From assembly GCA_030685025.1 (NCBI GenBank), contig JAUXWC010000060.1, positions 1 to 38,865 of the forward strand: a stretch of DNA of 38,865 bases, given 5' to 3'. Source of the stretch: Rhodoferax sp. (lineage in GTDB: Bacteria; Pseudomonadota; Gammaproteobacteria; Burkholderiales; Burkholderiaceae_C). Within the stretch, counting starts at the first letter, position 1. The number at the start of each line of letters is the position of its first letter. The position numbers were made by a program, and so were the translations under genes. The notes under the pieces are model-generated. The model saw nothing but the letters and a program-made list of their open reading frames with translations, was not told where the DNA came from and made no database searches. Below are positions 1 to 9,367 of the stretch, piece after piece.

Positions 1-425
1 GCCATGCGCAACTGCTCGATCACGCCAAAACTGACCCCCGAACCGCCGTGCACCGCCACCCCGGCAGGCTTGTCGATCGCCAGCATGACCTCATCCTCAT
101 ACAAGACAGTGAACACCCGTGCCGGCACCTGTCGCGCTGACTCGGCCAGCATGGCCGAAGCCTTGTCGGCTGCGCGTTCCGATACCCTCACTGGTGGCAG
201 GCGTATGACATCACCCGTCGCGACCCGCGTGTCGGCGCTGGCGCGACCTTTGTTAACCCTCACTTCACCACTGCGGATGATGCGGTAGACGTGGGTTTTG
301 GGTACGCCTTTCAAATGGCGCAGCAGAAAATTGTCCAGTCGCTGACCGGCGGAATCCTCATCCACGACCACGGTTTTCACCTGGGGCGGCGCGGGCTGGG
401 GTTTGCCCTCTATAATGTGTTTCAC
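1..425 (-). CDS. rluC: 23S rRNA pseudouridine synthase RluC, N-terminal part (runs off the window)
   Basis: RluC isomerises specific uridines of 23S rRNA to pseudouridine. The minus-strand reading from 425 starts with GTG (423-425) and gives a short lysine/proline-rich leader. An S4-like RNA-binding segment follows, with the motifs DSAGQRLDNFLLRHLKG, PKTHVYRIIRSGEVRVNKGR and DVIRLPPVRV. The beginning of the synthase domain is also present (VLYEDEVMLAIDKPAGVAVHG). The catalytic aspartate region lies beyond position 1, so the gene is partial only because the window ends. I chose the GTG because homologues begin with a similar short MKHII-type leader; no strong Shine-Dalgarno is visible, and an internal GTG near 380 is the alternative. 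It is divergent from rne, the arrangement also seen in enterobacteria. Confidence 0.88.
   Translation of the reverse strand, partial: MKHIIEGKPQPAPPQVKTVVVDEDSAGQRLDNFLLRHLKGVPKTHVYRIIRSGEVRVNKGRASADTRVATGDVIRLPPVRVSERAADKASAMLAESARQVPARVFTVLYEDEVMLAIDKPAGVAVHGGSGVSFGVIEQLRM
411..416 (+). promoter_or_regulatory. possible -10 box for a distal rne promoter
   Basis: TATAAT at 411-416 matches the sigma-70 -10 consensus exactly and points toward rne. If used, transcription would begin near 423 and leave a leader of about 550 nt. No good -35 hexamer is found at 16-18 bp spacing and there is no extended -10 TG, so this is weak. It overlaps the first codons of rluC on the other strand. Confidence 0.3.
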
Positions 426-506
426 TAGCGATGCGCTGTAAGTGTTTGATTTGTCTGGAGTTTAGTCCACACCCAAGCATCAGTCCCGCTGGAAGGTCGA
501 TGCCGG

Positions 507-565
507 CGGTTCGCACTGTGCGCAAACCCCACGCCAAAGCGTGCGGAGGCGCACAAAGTGAGCCG
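507..565 (+). promoter_or_regulatory. long segmented stem-loop in the rne leader
   Basis: Hand folding gives four stacked helices closing on a CAAA loop. They are 507-511 with 561-565 (one G-U), 514-517 with 557-560, 518-523 with 549-554 (beside a 2-nt AA bulge), and 530-534 with 539-543 (CACGC/GCGTG, loop 535-538). That is 20 pairs in 59 nt within untranslated DNA upstream of rne. RNase E in enterobacteria feeds back on its own mRNA through a leader stem-loop; by analogy this hairpin is a candidate autoregulatory cleavage or sensing element. A second, simpler hairpin follows at 706-711/723-728 (GGCACC/GGTGCC). Function is inferred. Confidence 0.5.
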
Positions 566-870
566 TCAAGCCGACGCCATGAAACACCGATACGGAATAC
601 CCCAAGTCCGCAGGCCCTAGGCGTGCGGACGGAATGAGAGCCAAGATGATTGTGCTGATGCGTCTGATCCAGTTGTGCCTGCGGTGCGTTCACGCGCCGT
701 TTTCGGGCACCGATCAGCCCTTGGTGCCGGTCAAATGGGCGCAAACCAACGTCGAATCGACAGCGGTTTCACGCTTGCCCGTGCTTGCTCCCCTCCACGT
801 GCCCATGCCTCGACTCCACCATTGAGTCGCGGTTCTCCGGCAATTCCCTTCGTTTCAAAGCGTTCGTCCC

Positions 871-929
871 GGCATTGTTGGCTCGTATCGAGCCGGTAAT
901 GGGTCGCAAGACCTGGTCGCGCCAATGCC
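871..929 (+). promoter_or_regulatory. predicted three-way junction just upstream of the rne ribosome-binding site
   Basis: An outer helix of 871-877 (GGCATTG) with 923-929 (CAATGCC) encloses two hairpins. The first is 880-885/889-894 (GGCTCG-TAT-CGAGCC). The second is 902-905/910-913 (GGTC/GACC), closed by a GCAA tetraloop, a GNRA type that often docks in tertiary contacts. The element ends about 30 nt before the AAGGA ribosome-binding site of rne (961-965). The placement suggests control of rne translation or mRNA stability, but this is inference from folding and position only. Confidence 0.5.
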
Positions 930-974
930 TGACACGGCAACGGCGAGCGACCGATTGAAGAAGGAACGCAAGCC

Positions 975-3962
975 ATGAAACGCATGCTGATCAACGCCAC
1001 GCAGGCTGAAGAACGCCGCCTGGCCATTGTCGACGGACAAAAACTGCTCGACTACGAAATCGAAATCGAAGGGCGCGAACAGCGCAAAGGCAACATCTAC
1101 AAGGCCGTCGTCACCCGCGTCGAGCCCTCGTTGGAAGCCTGCTTCGTTGACTACGGCGAAGACCGTCACGGCTTCCTGCCGTTCAAGGAAATCTCCAAAC
1201 AGTACTTCCAGCAAGGCGTCTCGGTCAGCCAGGCCCGCATTCAGGATGCCATCCGCGAAGGCCAGGAGCTGCTGGTCCAAGTCGAAAAGGAAGAGCGTGG
1301 CAACAAGGGCGCGGCCCTGACCACCTTCGTCTCGTTGGCTGGTCGCTACGTGGTGTTGATGCCCAATAACCCGCGCGGCGGTGGCGTGTCACGCCGTATC
1401 GAGGGTGAAGACCGCGCCGACCTCAAGGAAGCGCTGGAGCAGCTCGAATACCCCAACGGCATGTCCATCATCGCCCGCACGGCGGGCATTGGCCGCAGCG
1501 CGCCCGAGCTGCAGTGGGACCTGAACTACCTGCTCAAACTGTGGAACGCGATTGACGGCGCCGCCAAAGGTGGCAAGGGCGCCTACCTGATCTACCAGGA
1601 GTCCAGCCTGGTGATCCGTGCCATTCGTGACTATTTCAACCACGACATTGGCGACATCCTGATCGACACCGACGATGTGTACGAACAGGCGCAGCAGTTC
1701 ATGGCGCACGTGATGCCAGAACACGCCGCTCGCGTCAAACGCTACCGCGATGACGCACCGCTGTTCAGCCGCTTCCAGATTGAGCACCAGATCGAATCGG
1801 CCTACGCCCGCACGGTGCAATTGCCTTCCGGCGGCGCGATCGTGATTGACCACACCGAAGCGCTCGTCAGCGTGGACGTGAACTCGGCGCGTGCCATCAA
1901 GGGCGGCGACATCGAAGAAACCGCCACCCGCACCAACCTCGAAGCCGCCGACGAAGTGGCGCGCCAGATGCGTCTGCGCGACCTCGGTGGCCTGATCGTG
2001 ATCGACTTCATCGACATGGAAGAAAGCCGCAATCGCCGCGACGTCGAAAATCGTCTGCGCGACGCGTTGCGCCAGGACCGCGCCCGCGTGCAATTTGGCA
2101 CCATCAGCAAATTCGGCCTGATGGAAATGAGTCGCCAGCGGCTACGCCCGGCGCTGTCGGAAGGCGCTTCCATTCCCTGCCCGCGCTGCGGCGGGTCCGG
2201 GCACATCCGTGACACCGAGTCGAGCGCGCTGCAAATCCTGCGCATCATTCAGGAAGAGTCACTCAAAGACAACACGGCTTCGGTGCTGTGCCAAGTACCG
2301 GTCGATGTCGCGTCCTTCTTGCTTAATGAGAAGCGCACCGAGATCGCCAAGATCGAACTCAAGCAGCGTATCAATGTGCTGATGGTTCCCAACAAGACGC
2401 TGGAGACGCCCAACTACAAGTTGGAGCGCCTCAAACACGATGACCCGCGTCTGGACAACATCGAAGCCAGCTACCGACTCGCCGAGGAGATGGAAGACCC
2501 GACTTCGGTCACCCGGCGCTCACAGGAGCCTACCAACAAGCAAACCGCGCTGATCAAGGGTGTACTGCCGGACGCGCCCGCGCCGGTGGCCCCGCCCAAG
2601 CCGGAGGCGGTTGCCAAGACGGTCGCTGCGCCGGCGGCGCAGCCGGTCAAGGCCGCCCCACCCGTCGTGGCGCCTGCCCAGCCCACCAGCAAGGGATTTG
2701 TCGGCTGGCTCAAGAGCCTGTTTGGAGCCGAGCCCGCCCCGGCAGCGGTTGTGGCGCCCGCTCCAGCGACCCCGAAGGATGCCAAGCGCGACGACCGTGG
2801 CGGTCGCGACGGTGCGCGACGCAATGAGGGCCGCGGACAAGGTCGCGACGAAGCGCGTGGCGATGGTCGTGGTCCGCGTGGCGGTGGCCGTGGCGGTCGT
2901 GGTGGCCGAGGCGAGCGTTCGGGCACTGGACAACGCGAGCGCTTTGATGCCGAAGGTAGACCCCTGAACGCCGAGGGTCCGGCTGGTGCAACTGGAGCCG
3001 TGGCGACGCAAGATGGCGCGCGACAGGAACCGCGCGGTGAACGTCCCCCACGCGAGCGGGGTGATCGCCCCAACCGTGGTGAACGTGGCCGGGGTGCCGA
3101 CCGCGCTGAAGGCGGCCCGGACCGCAGCAGCAGTGGCGAGCGCGAGGAGCGCCCCGATGCACGACCCGAGGGCCGCGGTGGACGCCGCCCTGACCGTGGG
3201 CCACGCACGACAGAGGCAGGGCGCGGCGATATGCCGCAAGAGCAAGCCGCGCGCACCGAAGGCGCGGTGTCCGGTTCCGAAGGCATGGTCGGCGCTCAAG
3301 AGCTGAACGCAGCAACTGCGGCAGCTACCGACACCCCGTCGCAAGGTAATGAGGGGCGTGAAAAACGCCCACGCGACCGCTACGGTCGCGAACGCGGCCC
3401 ACGTGGTGAGCGCGCTGAACGCTCGGACCGTCCCGACGGCGAGGACCCGGCATCGAACGCCCCAGCCCAGCAGGAATCGGCACCGCGTCCGTCCTACTTC
3501 GAGGTCGCCGCACAACGCCCGGCAGTCAATGAAGAACGTGCCAACGCTCCTGCGTCACTCGCACCGGTGGCGGCCATGGCGGCGACTGCGGCACCCGTAC
3601 CAACGCCGATGCCGGTATCGGCGCCGATGCCGGTGCAACAGCCCGTCACGGCGAGCGCTCCCGCGCCAGGCAGGTCGGCAGCCAACGTCGCGGCAGCCGG
3701 CATGCCAAGGGTTCAAAGCTTTGTCCTGCCAAGCGACGAACTGGCGCAGATCGCGCAGACAGCGGGTCTGAATTGGGTCGGCTCCGATGCGAGCAAGATC
3801 GCCGCCGTTCAGGCTGCGATCGCGGCTGAGCCCAAGGCCACGCACGTTCCGCGCCAACGTCCGGCGTCCGTTGTCATCGAGTCCCAACCCCTGGTGATGG
3901 TGGAGACCAAACGCGATTTGCGCGAACTGGCGCTGCCCTTTGAGGACACGACGCCACAGTAA
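975..3962 (+). CDS. rne: ribonuclease E (Rne/Rng family)
   Basis: Endoribonuclease E starts decay of most mRNAs and matures rRNA and tRNA; its C-terminal scaffold assembles the degradosome at the membrane. The 995-aa protein starts [15 protein letters not shown] at an ATG with AAGGA at 961-965. An N-terminal RNase H-like/S1 region is followed by the 5'-sensor and DNase I-like catalytic domains. The metal-binding aspartates are D301 (SVDVNSARA) and D344 (IVIDFIDM), and the Zn-link cysteines C402 and C405 lie in CPRCGG; all sit close to the E. coli numbering. From about residue 520 the protein is low-complexity: an Ala/Pro linker with a short amphipathic [15 protein letters not shown] segment (a likely membrane anchor), then long Arg/Gly/Asp/Glu-rich RNA-binding stretches. 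It ends in a conserved C-terminal peptide (LRELALPFE). Structured leader elements upstream suggest autoregulation. Confidence 0.97.
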   Translation: MKRMLINATQAEERRLAIVDGQKLLDYEIEIEGREQRKGNIYKAVVTRVEPSLEACFVDYGEDRHGFLPFKEISKQYFQQGVSVSQARIQDAIREGQELLVQVEKEERGNKGAALTTFVSLAGRYVVLMPNNPRGGGVSRRIEGEDRADLKEALEQLEYPNGMSIIARTAGIGRSAPELQWDLNYLLKLWNAIDGAAKGGKGAYLIYQESSLVIRAIRDYFNHDIGDILIDTDDVYEQAQQFMAHVMPEHAARVKRYRDDAPLFSRFQIEHQIESAYARTVQLPSGGAIVIDHTEALVSVDVNSARAIKGGDIEETATRTNLEAADEVARQMRLRDLGGLIVIDFIDMEESRNRRDVENRLRDALRQDRARVQFGTISKFGLMEMSRQRLRPALSEGASIPCPRCGGSGHIRDTESSALQILRIIQEESLKDNTASVLCQVPVDVASFLLNEKRTEIAKIELKQRINVLMVPNKTLETPNYKLERLKHDDPRLDNIEASYRLAEEMEDPTSVTRRSQEPTNKQTALIKGVLPDAPAPVAPPKPEAVAKTVAAPAAQPVKAAPPVVAPAQPTSKGFVGWLKSLFGAEPAPAAVVAPAPATPKDAKRDDRGGRDGARRNEGRGQGRDEARGDGRGPRGGGRGGRGGRGERSGTGQRERFDAEGRPLNAEGPAGATGAVATQDGARQEPRGERPPRERGDRPNRGERGRGADRAEGGPDRSSSGEREERPDARPEGRGGRRPDRGPRTTEAGRGDMPQEQAARTEGAVSGSEGMVGAQELNAATAAATDTPSQGNEGREKRPRDRYGRERGPRGERAERSDRPDGEDPASNAPAQQESAPRPSYFEVAAQRPAVNEERANAPASLAPVAAMAATAAPVPTPMPVSAPMPVQQPVTASAPAPGRSAANVAAAGMPRVQSFVLPSDELAQIAQTAGLNWVGSDASKIAAVQAAIAAEPKATHVPRQRPASVVIESQPLVMVETKRDLRELALPFEDTTPQ

Positions 3963-4000
3963 GCAGAACTCGGCGGGGCAAGTCCCCGGACAAGGAACAA

Positions 4001-4023
4001 GGGGCGCCTCAGGCGCCCCTTTC
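4001..4023 (+). terminator. rho-independent terminator after rne
   Basis: A perfect 8-bp G+C stem, GGGGCGCC (4002-4009) and GGCGCCCC (4013-4020), encloses a TCA loop, is extended by an A-T pair and is followed by TTT. It lies 40 nt after the rne stop. The inverse strand carries the same stem, so it may also stop transcripts of the convergent GGDEF gene ending at 4041. Confidence 0.8.
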
Positions 4024-4040
4024 ACATTCGAATTCGGGCG

Positions 4041-5114
4041 TCAGAACAGATCGACCGCGCCAACCTTGGGCGTGTCACCAAAAAAACCACGCCGCACAAG
4101 ACCCAGGTGGCTGCATACCTTGTTGCGCCCGCTGCGCTGGGCAAAGTCAATCGCGCGCTCGGTTTTTTCGAGCGTGGTACTGGGTGAATCGTCGGCCATG
4201 ACACTGGTAAAGCCACAGCTCACCGTCACGCGGCCCACCTGCGGAAAATTGAACTTCTCCACATTGGCGCGAAACCGCTCAAAGGCCGCCAGCACCAAGG
4301 CCTCATCCGGGCAATGCATCAACACGCCAAAGTGCTCGCCACCAAACCGGTAGATGCGGTCGTAAGTGCGAAAGGTGTTGTTCATCACCCGGGCGACCAA
4401 CAGCAGCACTTCCTCGGCAATCAAGTGCCCATGCTTGTCGTTGACGGCGCCGAAGTTGTCGATCACGGCAGACCCCAGCCAGTAGTTGGCGGGTACACGG
4501 TGGCGGCGGTCCTTGTCGACGCCCTTGGGGGGCTGGGCGCCAGTGGGCTCTCCGGTCATGCCATCGAGCTCTTCCAGAACCGCGCTGTAAAACGCGTCGT
4601 CCAGGGACTTGCGATTGAGCAGGCCAGTGAGCGCATCGCGGTCGCTGTACTCAAGCAAGGTGTACATGTTGCGATAGATTCGGCGCAATTGTTGGATCGT
4701 GAGCAGTTCGTCCGCCGTCAGCGGCGCCTCCGAATGCACTTCGATCACGCCTTCGTCATCCTTGCGCGAATCCGAAAACAGGGGCAACATGTTGATGCGT
4801 GGACCGTCCTCGCCAGCCCAGGCAATCTCAACGATTTCCCGGCGTTGCAGGCATTTAAGGCGGTCGGAGGCATCGTCCAGCCGCGGCAATGCATGAAAGT
4901 CCACGCGCATCGGATCAACCACCTTGCCACCTCCCTTGGCATCCAGCCTGGCTACTTCAAGCCAGCGCTTTTCGCCCTCTTCATTCATGACGCGAGCGAT
5001 CACGATGCGCTGGATCGGAAGCAGATCAATCAACGCCTTGGACAGGGTCAATTCAAGCAGATCCCGGTCGCGGTGGTCGGTCAGCTTGATGATGTGGTCA
5101 ATCAAGGTACTCAT
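4041..5114 (-). CDS. GGDEF-domain protein with degenerate GGEHF signature
   Basis: 357-aa cytoplasmic protein. Residues about 1-140 look like a GAF-type sensor module; about 155-330 form a GGDEF domain, with DALTGLLNR at 160-168, VIDNF at 218-222, and the active-site loop reading GGEHF (258-262) in place of GG(D/E)EF. The fourth loop residue, normally Glu, is His, so diguanylate cyclase activity is doubtful. An I-site RxxD (RTYD, 249-252) stands at the usual five-residue spacing, so c-di-GMP binding may be kept. A long insertion (about 185-207, Gly/Pro-rich) precedes the third strand. The ATG at 5112-5114 was chosen because the sequence becomes protein-like there. It starts 31 nt after the hemY stop, so it may be read with the hem operon. 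Confidence 0.85.
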   Translation of the reverse strand: MSTLIDHIIKLTDHRDRDLLELTLSKALIDLLPIQRIVIARVMNEEGEKRWLEVARLDAKGGGKVVDPMRVDFHALPRLDDASDRLKCLQRREIVEIAWAGEDGPRINMLPLFSDSRKDDEGVIEVHSEAPLTADELLTIQQLRRIYRNMYTLLEYSDRDALTGLLNRKSLDDAFYSAVLEELDGMTGEPTGAQPPKGVDKDRRHRVPANYWLGSAVIDNFGAVNDKHGHLIAEEVLLLVARVMNNTFRTYDRIYRFGGEHFGVLMHCPDEALVLAAFERFRANVEKFNFPQVGRVTVSCGFTSVMADDSPSTTLEKTERAIDFAQRSGRNKVCSHLGLVRRGFFGDTPKVGAVDLF

Positions 5115-5145
5115 GGCGGCATGATAGCCGTGAATCCAGAGACCG

Positions 5146-6423
5146 TCACCTTTTTGCGGCATTGCGCCAGGCCTGGATGGCAGCCTCGGCGTCGTCGCGC
5201 CGCTCCGCCAGTTCGGCCAGTGCACGCCAGGCATTTCGTTGCAGGCCGGGGTCTTGCAGCATGGACAGCGACTGGGTCAACAACTGCTGAGCCTTACCCC
5301 AGAGTTGCAGGCGCATGCAGCTTATTCCGGCCAGGTACTGCAGGGCCGCGTCGCGCGGATTGGCCAGTTGCGCCATCTCGATGCGCGTTAACCAGGCAGG
5401 CTCGGGTGCCCCCCCGGCCAGGGCAAAGCCGCTCTCCAGCACTCGAACCAGCTCAAGTCGCTGGCCGTCGGTCAGCCCGTCGCGCTGCTTAACCATCCGC
5501 TCCCAGGTCGGTAGCAGCCACTCGCGCGACGCCTCGACCTCACCGCTGAGGGACAACAAGCGCTGCGCCGCTTGAACCGCCACCTCAGGCATGCCGCGCT
5601 CCTTTGGATCGAGCTGGCTCCACGCGGCTCGAAGCTGGGCCGCGTCGTGCGCCGAGCCAATTAGCTCCAGAGCCAGGCTGCGCAAGATCCCCAGCGAAGC
5701 CTCCTCCGAAAATGCGCGGTGCTTGGCAAGCAGGCGAGCGGTCTCCAGGGCTAGCACGGTCTTGCGCCCGAGGCGTGCGGCCTCCAGGCGCAGCCGCAAG
5801 GCAATGGTGCGGCGTCCGGCGCCTTGCGGCAACTGGTCGATCCAGTGCAGGGCGGCCGCCGCATCGCGGTCCTCCAAGGCCCAGCGCGCGCCGCGCATCT
5901 GCACGGCGTCGCGGGTTTCTTGAGCGTCACGTCGGCCGGCCTGTTCCATGGCGGCCTGAAAATGCATTTCCCGCGCCGCCTGGTCTTGCAGGGCCTGGGC
6001 GCTCTCGGCGGCCAGCAAGTGGGACAACACGCGCAGGCGGGCGCAATGGGCCGGGACATCGCTGCCCTGGGACAGGGCGCTTTCCCGCGCCAGCGCCAAC
6101 TCCGCAGCTTTGCGCGCGCGAATGAATCGCCCGCCCACCAAGTGCGACAGCGCATCAAGCAAGGCCATGTGCATGGCACGCTCCTGGTACTGAGAGCGCC
6201 AGCGCTTGGCCTGACCCGGAATGGCAAACAGCGCAGCGAGGGCACGCAGCGCCGTGTGCAAGGTGAAGAACAGCAAGGCCAGCAGCAACAGCACCAGATT
6301 GAGTGACAGATCGACCCGGTACGGCGGCCAGAACAGGGTGACGGTGCCCTGGTTGTTGCCGGCGAACAGCGCAATCGCCGCGGCAATGCCGAACAGCGCC
6401 AGGAACCACAGCGCGGCGCGCAT
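5146..6423 (-). CDS. hemY: HemY family protein (porphyrin-operon TPR membrane protein)
   Basis: 425-aa inner-membrane protein of the proteobacterial hemCDXY operon. This is the TPR protein called HemY in gamma- and betaproteobacteria, not the Bacillus protoporphyrinogen oxidase. An N-terminal segment (about 1-22, FLALFGIAAAIALFAG) and a second hydrophobic stretch (about 40-62) are separated by the family motif NNQGTVTLFWPPYRVDLSLN. The remainder is Ala/Leu-rich helical repeats of TPR type (about 80-420). Its precise role in haem synthesis is unsettled in the literature. The hemX stop lies 2 nt before its ATG, so the two genes are almost certainly cotranscribed. Confidence 0.92.
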   Translation of the reverse strand: MRAALWFLALFGIAAAIALFAGNNQGTVTLFWPPYRVDLSLNLVLLLLALLFFTLHTALRALAALFAIPGQAKRWRSQYQERAMHMALLDALSHLVGGRFIRARKAAELALARESALSQGSDVPAHCARLRVLSHLLAAESAQALQDQAAREMHFQAAMEQAGRRDAQETRDAVQMRGARWALEDRDAAAALHWIDQLPQGAGRRTIALRLRLEAARLGRKTVLALETARLLAKHRAFSEEASLGILRSLALELIGSAHDAAQLRAAWSQLDPKERGMPEVAVQAAQRLLSLSGEVEASREWLLPTWERMVKQRDGLTDGQRLELVRVLESGFALAGGAPEPAWLTRIEMAQLANPRDAALQYLAGISCMRLQLWGKAQQLLTQSLSMLQDPGLQRNAWRALAELAERRDDAEAAIQAWRNAAKR

Positions 6424-6425
6424 CG

Positions 6426-7514
6426 CTAGCGACCTGCCGCCGCCGTGGACAGTGCCGTCAGGGTTTCGTCCACGCGCGGCAACTGCATTGTCTTCATCTG
6501 GCCCTGAACCTGCAGCAACAGGGTCGAGGCGGCTTGTGTACGCCGGGATGATCCATCAAAGTACTTCGTCAGCGCTTGGCTGGCAGAGTTCAAATCAGAG
6601 CGTGAAGACTCGAACTGCCGTGCCAGCAAGCCCAAACGGGCATTGAGCAATTTAAGCTTCAGGTTTTCCCGCACGAAGAACGACTGCTCGGGCGAGAGCA
6701 GCGCCGCCTCGGGCTGCTCGATCCGGTTCACGCGGACCAGACCCCGAGCTTCGTCCCGCATGACCTGCAAGCTGCGCTCCCACCAAGTCAGCACGGGCTC
6801 GCCACTGCGACGCTTGAGGGAGCCAACCGCGGCGGGCGGCGCGACCGCGTTGGCCAACGGCACTTCATCGGCCAAGCGCACCAGTTCATCCAGCTTAACC
6901 AACAGCCCGGCGGTGTCACTCACGGTGGCCGATTTGACCCGATCGATGTCGCGCGTGATCGCGCGGTGCAACGGATTGAGGCGCGGCTGGGACGCCCGCA
7001 CCACCCGTTGTTCAGCCGACTTCAACGCCGCCAGCAACGGCTCGACGCTGCCGGTCAACTGCGCTTGCTGTTGCGCCAGACGCAAGGCGGATTCAATGTC
7101 CACCACCAAGTTTTCGTCACGTGATCGCGACAGGCTTTGCATCAGCTCTTCAAGCTGAGTGCGCTGCAGCGTGACCTCGCTCAGTCGCGTCTCCGACACC
7201 GCGAGCCGTGCCGCAGTCTCGCGGGCCAACTCCTGGGCTTGCTTGGCCAGCGTGCGTGCCTCGACTGCCTGGACGCCGGTATCAGCGCTCTGGCGTGCCA
7301 ACTGCTCCTGAATATTGCTAAGCTTTTGCCACAGCAACCCACTTGACAGCAGCGCTAGCGCGCACAGCACGGCCAGTGCCACCAACCATGGGCGCCACGG
7401 GTTGACGAGGGGGCCCGGCGCCGCCGCCAGGCCCGGCGCCGCAGGCTCGGGCTGTGCCGCCAGCGCCGCCGGGCTGGCGTCGGTGTCTAGCGGGGCAGCG
7501 GCCGGAGTGTTCAT
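6426..7514 (-). CDS. hemX: HemX domain protein (uroporphyrinogen-III C-methyltransferase-like, non-catalytic)
   Basis: 362-aa protein of the hem operon. The Ala/Pro-rich N-terminus (1-38) is followed by one transmembrane helix (about 43-63). A periplasmic coiled coil (QKLSNIQEQLARQ onwards, to about 135) comes next, then the HemX domain with VVDIESALRLAQQQAQLTG and a tail containing FFVRENLKLKLLNARLGLLARQ. It lacks the SAM-binding motifs of a true methyltransferase, so the database name for this family is misleading; a scaffold role is more likely, by inference. The ATG at 7512-7514 overlaps the hemD stop by four bases (ATGA), which implies translational coupling. Confidence 0.92.
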   Translation of the reverse strand: MNTPAAAPLDTDASPAALAAQPEPAAPGLAAAPGPLVNPWRPWLVALAVLCALALLSSGLLWQKLSNIQEQLARQSADTGVQAVEARTLAKQAQELARETAARLAVSETRLSEVTLQRTQLEELMQSLSRSRDENLVVDIESALRLAQQQAQLTGSVEPLLAALKSAEQRVVRASQPRLNPLHRAITRDIDRVKSATVSDTAGLLVKLDELVRLADEVPLANAVAPPAAVGSLKRRSGEPVLTWWERSLQVMRDEARGLVRVNRIEQPEAALLSPEQSFFVRENLKLKLLNARLGLLARQFESSRSDLNSASQALTKYFDGSSRRTQAASTLLLQVQGQMKTMQLPRVDETLTALSTAAAGR

Positions 7515-8323
7515 CCGATTGATTCTATCGACGCCACCATCTCGGACAGCACCGGGCGTGACTCGCAAACAACACCAAAACCGGCATTTCGCACCGCTGC
7601 GGCAATACGCGGGTGGGTGGCCACGGCCCGCGCGCCAGACCAGTCCTGGGCGGGCAACAGGCGTTGAAGGTGAACCACGGCCTGCGCGCTGCTGAACAAC
7701 CACACCGCGCCGTCACTCGCGGCCAGGCGCGCCTGGGCCAGTTGCTGAGCGTCCCAGTGTGGCGCGCGGCGCTGATAGGCCACCACGAAGTCGACCTGCG
7801 CACCGGCGAGGGTCAACTGCTCAGCCAGCCAGTCACGACCAACACCGCGAGCGGGAGGCGCTTCGAGGCCATCGGCAGCGTCCGCGCCACGCACAATCAG
7901 CACGCGGTCGCCGGGTTGCACGCGACTGCACACGATGTCCCACAGGGTGTCCGTGTCGAAACGCCCCGCTTCCAGCGACGGCGCGTCAATCCAGGCGAGC
8001 TCGGCACCGTGACGCAGCAGCGCCTTAAGCGTTCCGGGTCCGGTGGCCCAGGCCCGCGTCCTGGCGATCGCCCGAGCGTTGAACAAGGCCAAGTCCGGCG
8101 GCCGGCGGTCAAAAAAATGGTCGACCGCATTGGAGCTGACAAACATCACCGCGAGACAATGCGGCGCGCCCCGCCATGCCTGGATCAATCGTTCCTGGTC
8201 GGCAACGGCCGCCACTTCGATCAGTGGCATCACGATCGGCACCAATCCGGCCAGAGCCAGATCGCGCGCCAATGGACGTGCATCCGCCTCGGGACGGGTG
8301 ACGACCACCCGTCGATCAGGCAT
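7511..8323 (-). CDS. hemD: uroporphyrinogen-III synthase
   Basis: HemD closes hydroxymethylbilane with inversion of ring D to give uroporphyrinogen III, the branch point to haem, sirohaem and cobalamin. The 270-aa protein starts [19 protein letters not shown], the typical first strand (VVVTRP) of the family, followed by the second strand [10 protein letters not shown]. Further family-like segments are [12 protein letters not shown] and [11 protein letters not shown]. The family is poorly conserved, so position between hemC and hemX is a large part of the evidence. The start at 8323 overlaps the end of hemC by 8 nt. Confidence 0.92.
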   Translation of the reverse strand: MPDRRVVVTRPEADARPLARDLALAGLVPIVMPLIEVAAVADQERLIQAWRGAPHCLAVMFVSSNAVDHFFDRRPPDLALFNARAIARTRAWATGPGTLKALLRHGAELAWIDAPSLEAGRFDTDTLWDIVCSRVQPGDRVLIVRGADAADGLEAPPARGVGRDWLAEQLTLAGAQVDFVVAYQRRAPHWDAQQLAQARLAASDGAVWLFSSAQAVVHLQRLLPAQDWSGARAVATHPRIAAAVRNAGFGVVCESRPVLSEMVASIESIG

Positions 8324-9263
8324 GGCTCGGGCGCTCGGGTCGGCCAGGCGCCTGACCACCCCCGGCCAACACGGTGGCACGCAAGGTGGCCGCCACGCGC
8401 TCACCCAGCGCACTGGCCTGTTCCAGATCACTGACCGGTGCGCTGGCACGGGTTTGCACCACCGGCAACAAACCGTCAGCATCGCCCCAGGCGGCGCGTA
8501 GATCCAGCACGCCGTCACGCAAAGTCGCGAACGCGGCCAATGGCATGGAGCAACTCCCGCCCATGGCGCGGCTCACGGCGCGCTCGGCCGCCACGGTCAG
8601 CCAAGTGGCGTGGTCCACCAGCGGCGCCAGCGCCGCGACGACATCGCCGCGATCGGATCGGACCTCAATGCCCAGTGCGCCCTGCCCGGCTGATGGCAGC
8701 ATGGCGTCCGGCTCGAACACGGCGCGAATCCGGCTCGCCAGTCCCAGGCGTTTGAGCCCGGCGGCGGCCAGCACAATGCCGTCATACAGCCCGTCATCGA
8801 GTTTGCGCAAGCGTGTATCGAGGTTGCCCCGCAAGGGCTCGATCCGCAAATCGGGACGCACATGATGCAGCAGGGCCATGCGCCGCAAGCTCGACGTACC
8901 CACCACCGCACCCGCGGGCAGCTCGGCCAGCGTGGCGTAGCGGCTGGAGACCCAGGCGTCGCGCGGGTCCTCGCGCTCCATCACACAGGCCAGCATGAAG
9001 CCGCGCGGCAGGTCCATCGGCACATCCTTGAGCGAGTGCACCGCCAGGTCGGCCTGGCCTTCCTCCAGCGCAGTCTCCAGCTCTTTGACAAACAGTCCTT
9101 TTCCGCCTACCTTGCTCAAGGACCGATCCAGGATCTGGTCACCCTTGGTGGTCATGCCCAGCAGCGTGATGTGATGGCCGTGTTGCTCCAACAGGGCTTT
9201 GACGTGTTCAGCCTGCCACATCGCCAAGCGGCTTTCTCGGGTGGCGATGGTAAAAGTGCTCAT
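8316..9263 (-). CDS. hemC: porphobilinogen deaminase (hydroxymethylbilane synthase)
   Basis: HemC polymerises four porphobilinogens into hydroxymethylbilane. The 315-aa protein has the canonical start [18 protein letters not shown], the catalytic-region motifs KGLFVKELE and [10 protein letters not shown], the Arg-rich GTSSLRRMA and [11 protein letters not shown] segments, and AGQGALGIE. The dipyrromethane cofactor cysteine is C238 in MGGSCSMPL. The ATG at 9261-9263 has CTGGAG about 9 nt upstream. First gene of hemCDXY, divergent from ppc across a gap of about 100 bp that must hold both promoters; I could not place convincing -35/-10 pairs there. Confidence 0.96.
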   Translation of the reverse strand: MSTFTIATRESRLAMWQAEHVKALLEQHGHHITLLGMTTKGDQILDRSLSKVGGKGLFVKELETALEEGQADLAVHSLKDVPMDLPRGFMLACVMEREDPRDAWVSSRYATLAELPAGAVVGTSSLRRMALLHHVRPDLRIEPLRGNLDTRLRKLDDGLYDGIVLAAAGLKRLGLASRIRAVFEPDAMLPSAGQGALGIEVRSDRGDVVAALAPLVDHATWLTVAAERAVSRAMGGSCSMPLAAFATLRDGVLDLRAAWGDADGLLPVVQTRASAPVSDLEQASALGERVAATLRATVLAGGGQAPGRPERPSHA

Positions 9264-9367
9264 GGGCGGGGCTCCAGGTCGTAACCTGTTTGTAAACTTT
9301 GGGGAACTTGTAATGCTAGCATGGCCGCTGCCCTGCCTTGCCTCGCACAACACACTGGATCGAAGCC

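Noticed and set aside
358-744. 128-codon open frame upstream of rne on the minus strand
   Set aside because: It overlaps the true rluC frame at its end and has no protein-like pattern; the region folds as the rne leader.
2780-3430. Tandem repeats of Arg/Gly-coding triplets
   Set aside because: This is the normal low-complexity C-terminal region of RNase E, not a separate repeat element or CRISPR.
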